Below are positions 6,115 through 7,596 of a DNA stretch of 7,596 nucleotides, piece by piece. The stretch is taken from assembly GCA_964534355.1 (NCBI GenBank), contig CAZHNZ010000165.1, forward strand, positions 1-7,596, read 5' to 3'. The stretch is from CAXXIC01 sp964534355. GTDB lineage: Bacteria > Bacteroidota > Bacteroidia > Bacteroidales > UBA7332. Numbering within the stretch: the stretch's first letter is position 1; every line of letters starts with the position of its first letter. Made by a program: the position numbers and the translations under genes. Below the pieces are notes generated by a model that did not search any database, was not told the origin of the DNA, and worked only from the letters and a program-made list of their open reading frames with translations.

Positions 6115-7470
6115 ATGAATTACAAACAATACATTCAGGAAAATAAAGACCGCTATTTATCAGAGTTATTCGGACTTCTTCGCATTCCATCAGTAAGTGC
6201 ACAGCCATTACACCATACAGATATCCAATTGTGTGCAAAAAAATGGCAAGAATTATTGACACAGGCAGGCTTGGAGAAATCTGAAATAATTGAAACAGCA
6301 GGAAATCCGGTTGTTTATGGTGAGAAAATTATGGATACAAATGCACCAACGGTATTAATATACGCACATTACGATGTTATGCCCGCTGAACCCCTGGAAA
6401 AATGGCTCTCCCCACCTTTCGAGCCCACCATCAGAGAAGGGAAAATATATGCCCGGGGAGCTGATGATGACAAAGGACAATCGTTTATCCAGTTAAAAGG
6501 GTTCGAAACAGCCCTCAGACTCGGTCTGTTGAAATGCAATGTAAAATTTATCATAGAAGGAGAAGAAGAGATAGGCTCGCCAAGTCTGGAAGCCTTTTGC
6601 GAAACCCACAAAGAGATGCTGAAAGCTGATGCAATATTGGTTTCGGACACCAGCATGCTCGGCATAGAAACACCCAGTATCACTACCGGATTGCGGGGTC
6701 TGGCCTATTGGCAAATAGAGATAACCGGGCCTTGTCGCGATTTACACTCCGGAATTTTTGGCGGTGCGGTAGCCAATCCTATCAATGCACTTTGTAAACT
6801 GATCGCCGGTATAACCAACGAAGAGGGTCAAATAACCATTCCCGGGTTTTACGACGATGTAGAAGAGGTATCACTTCGCGAACGGGAAATGATGGCCGCC
6901 ATACCTCACAGCGATACAGCATACGCACAAGCATTGCAGGTAAAAGAACTAGCCGGAGAAAAAGGATATAGTACTCTCGAACGAACAGCTATAAGACCCA
7001 CCTTTGATGTCTGCGGAATTTGGGGAGGATACACCGGCGAAGGCAGCAAAACCGTATTGCCGTCGAAGGCCTATGCCAAAATATCGACCCGACTGGTACC
7101 CCACCAGAATCACGAAAAAATAGCGCTGCTGGTCAAAAAATATTTAGAACGTCAGGTGCCGAACGCCGTGCAAATCAAAGTTGAGTCGCTTCACGGTGGC
7201 GAAGCATACGTCTGCCCGCTGGACATTCCGGCCTATCAGGCAGCCGAAAAAGCATATGAAAAATCATTTGGAATAAAGCCACTTGCCATTCGCAGAGGGG
7301 GTAGCATACCAATTATTGCCGTTTTCGAACAGGTATTACAAACCAAAACTGTGCTCATGGGATTCGGTCTCGAACAAGATGCCATACATTCGCCCAACGA
7401 GAACTATCCGGTAGATTTATGGCTAAAAGGAATTGAAACAGTATGCGCGTTTTACGAAGAGTTTCGCTGA
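6115..7470 (+). CDS. M20-family zinc metallodipeptidase (CNDP/PepV-like)
   Basis: The 451-residue product is a cytoplasmic M20/M25/M40 peptidase, probably a dipeptidase that finishes breakdown of imported peptides. The two-metal site appears complete: His85 and Asp87 in YAHYDV, bridging Asp118 in RGADDDKGQ (114-122), general base Glu151 and ligand Glu152 in EGEEEIGS (148-155), Asp178 in VSDT and His425 in AIHSPNENY. The inserted dimerisation domain begins near residue 195 and carries His211 in RDLHSG, which in this family completes the partner active site. LPSKAYAKISTRLVP and RRGGSIPI match the carnosinase-like branch. The length is typical and no signal peptide is seen. The start ATG follows an A-rich leader with no Shine-Dalgarno, normal for Bacteroidetes. 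It is monocistronic by layout: divergent gene upstream, hairpin 42 bases downstream. The exact substrate cannot be fixed; amidohydrolase or deacetylase activity is less likely. Confidence 0.93.
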   Translation: MNYKQYIQENKDRYLSELFGLLRIPSVSAQPLHHTDIQLCAKKWQELLTQAGLEKSEIIETAGNPVVYGEKIMDTNAPTVLIYAHYDVMPAEPLEKWLSPPFEPTIREGKIYARGADDDKGQSFIQLKGFETALRLGLLKCNVKFIIEGEEEIGSPSLEAFCETHKEMLKADAILVSDTSMLGIETPSITTGLRGLAYWQIEITGPCRDLHSGIFGGAVANPINALCKLIAGITNEEGQITIPGFYDDVEEVSLREREMMAAIPHSDTAYAQALQVKELAGEKGYSTLERTAIRPTFDVCGIWGGYTGEGSKTVLPSKAYAKISTRLVPHQNHEKIALLVKKYLERQVPNAVQIKVESLHGGEAYVCPLDIPAYQAAEKAYEKSFGIKPLAIRRGGSIPIIAVFEQVLQTKTVLMGFGLEQDAIHSPNENYPVDLWLKGIETVCAFYEEFR

Positions 7471-7512
7471 TTCACCGGCATAATAATAAAGAATCAGAGA
7501 TACAGATAAACA

Positions 7513-7545
7513 AAAAGAGTCTGCAATTAACTTGCAGACTCTTTT
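7513..7545. terminator. Bidirectional hairpin terminator shared by dipeptidase and tRNA-Asn
   Basis: AAAAGAGTCTGCAA (7513-7526) pairs perfectly with TTGCAGACTCTTTT (7532-7545) over 14 bp around the five-base loop TTAAC. On the plus strand it ends the dipeptidase transcript, with TTTT at the 3' side. On the minus strand it begins one base after the tRNA discriminator and ends in five U, so it also terminates the tRNA transcript. Confidence 0.9.
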
Positions 7546-7546
7546 G

Positions 7547-7596
7547 CTCTCCAGGTAGGACTTGAACCTACGACCCTCTGATTAACAGTCAGATGC
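7547..7596 (-). tRNA. tRNA-Asn (anticodon GUU), 3' part only
   Basis: The reverse complement reads as the 3' two thirds of a tRNA. The anticodon stem TCTGA/TCAGA encloses the seven-base loop CTGTTAA, giving anticodon GTT (complement of 7584-7586), which reads Asn codons AAC and AAU. A five-base variable loop GGGTC follows, then the T arm GTAGG-TTCAAGT-CCTAC and the acceptor strand CTGGAGA. The discriminator is G (complement of 7547), the usual base for tRNA-Asn. CCA is not encoded; the next bases are CAA, so CCA must be added enzymatically. The D arm and 5' acceptor strand lie beyond the right edge. Confidence 0.95.

Noticed and set aside
6369..6714. Minus-strand open frames (104 and 73 codons) inside the dipeptidase gene
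   Set aside because: They overlap the catalytic motifs of the M20 peptidase in antisense and show no recognisable protein features.

Overview
The window looks like chromosomal DNA from a Bacteroidetes organism, most likely of the order Bacteroidales. The evidence is a Bacteroidetes-type promoter (TTG, 20 bp, TAACTTTG), genes without clear Shine-Dalgarno sequences, a TonB-dependent receptor with an N-terminal carboxypeptidase-regulatory-like domain, a LytS/LytTR two-component pair, and a ferredoxin-linked 2-oxoacid oxidoreductase subunit typical of anaerobes. The species cannot be named from the sequence alone.

Layout. Positions 1-77 are eleven head-to-tail copies of a 7-base unit. They run almost to the start of a 2-oxoacid:acceptor oxidoreductase gamma subunit gene (83-625), which is probably the last gene of an operon entering from the left. 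A strong hairpin terminator (634-670) closes it. A well-formed promoter (691-721), with a direct repeat in its spacer and a dyad just downstream, then drives a three-gene unit on the plus strand: a TonB-dependent outer-membrane receptor (752-3133), a LytS-type membrane histidine kinase (3155-4186) and a LytTR response regulator (4183-4941). The kinase and regulator overlap by ATGA. A lone RbsB-like substrate-binding lipoprotein (4956-5918, minus strand) converges on this unit with a 14-base gap. An AT-rich divergent intergenic region (5919-6114) separates it from an M20-family metallodipeptidase (6115-7470). The right end holds a 14-bp perfect hairpin (7513-7545), probably a terminator in both directions, and the 3' two thirds of a tRNA-Asn(GUU) gene on the minus strand.

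How the genes may work together. The receptor, kinase and regulator look like one signalling or uptake module. The receptor would take up or detect a ligand at the outer membrane. The kinase has four membrane helices and no sizeable periplasmic domain, and would pass a membrane-level signal to a LytTR transcription factor, which may control the module's own promoter. This is inference from gene order; the ligand is unknown. The receptor has no SusD partner, so it is not a glycan-utilisation pair. The binding lipoprotein has no ABC permease or ATPase beside it and may act in sensing or with components encoded elsewhere. The oxidoreductase subunit, the dipeptidase and the tRNA look like ordinary housekeeping genes.

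The least expected sequence structures are the 7-base tandem array, the repeats embedded in the receptor-operon promoter, and a perfect 14-bp inverted repeat inside the 3' end of the response-regulator gene. I see no CRISPR array, insertion sequence, phage gene or defence system.
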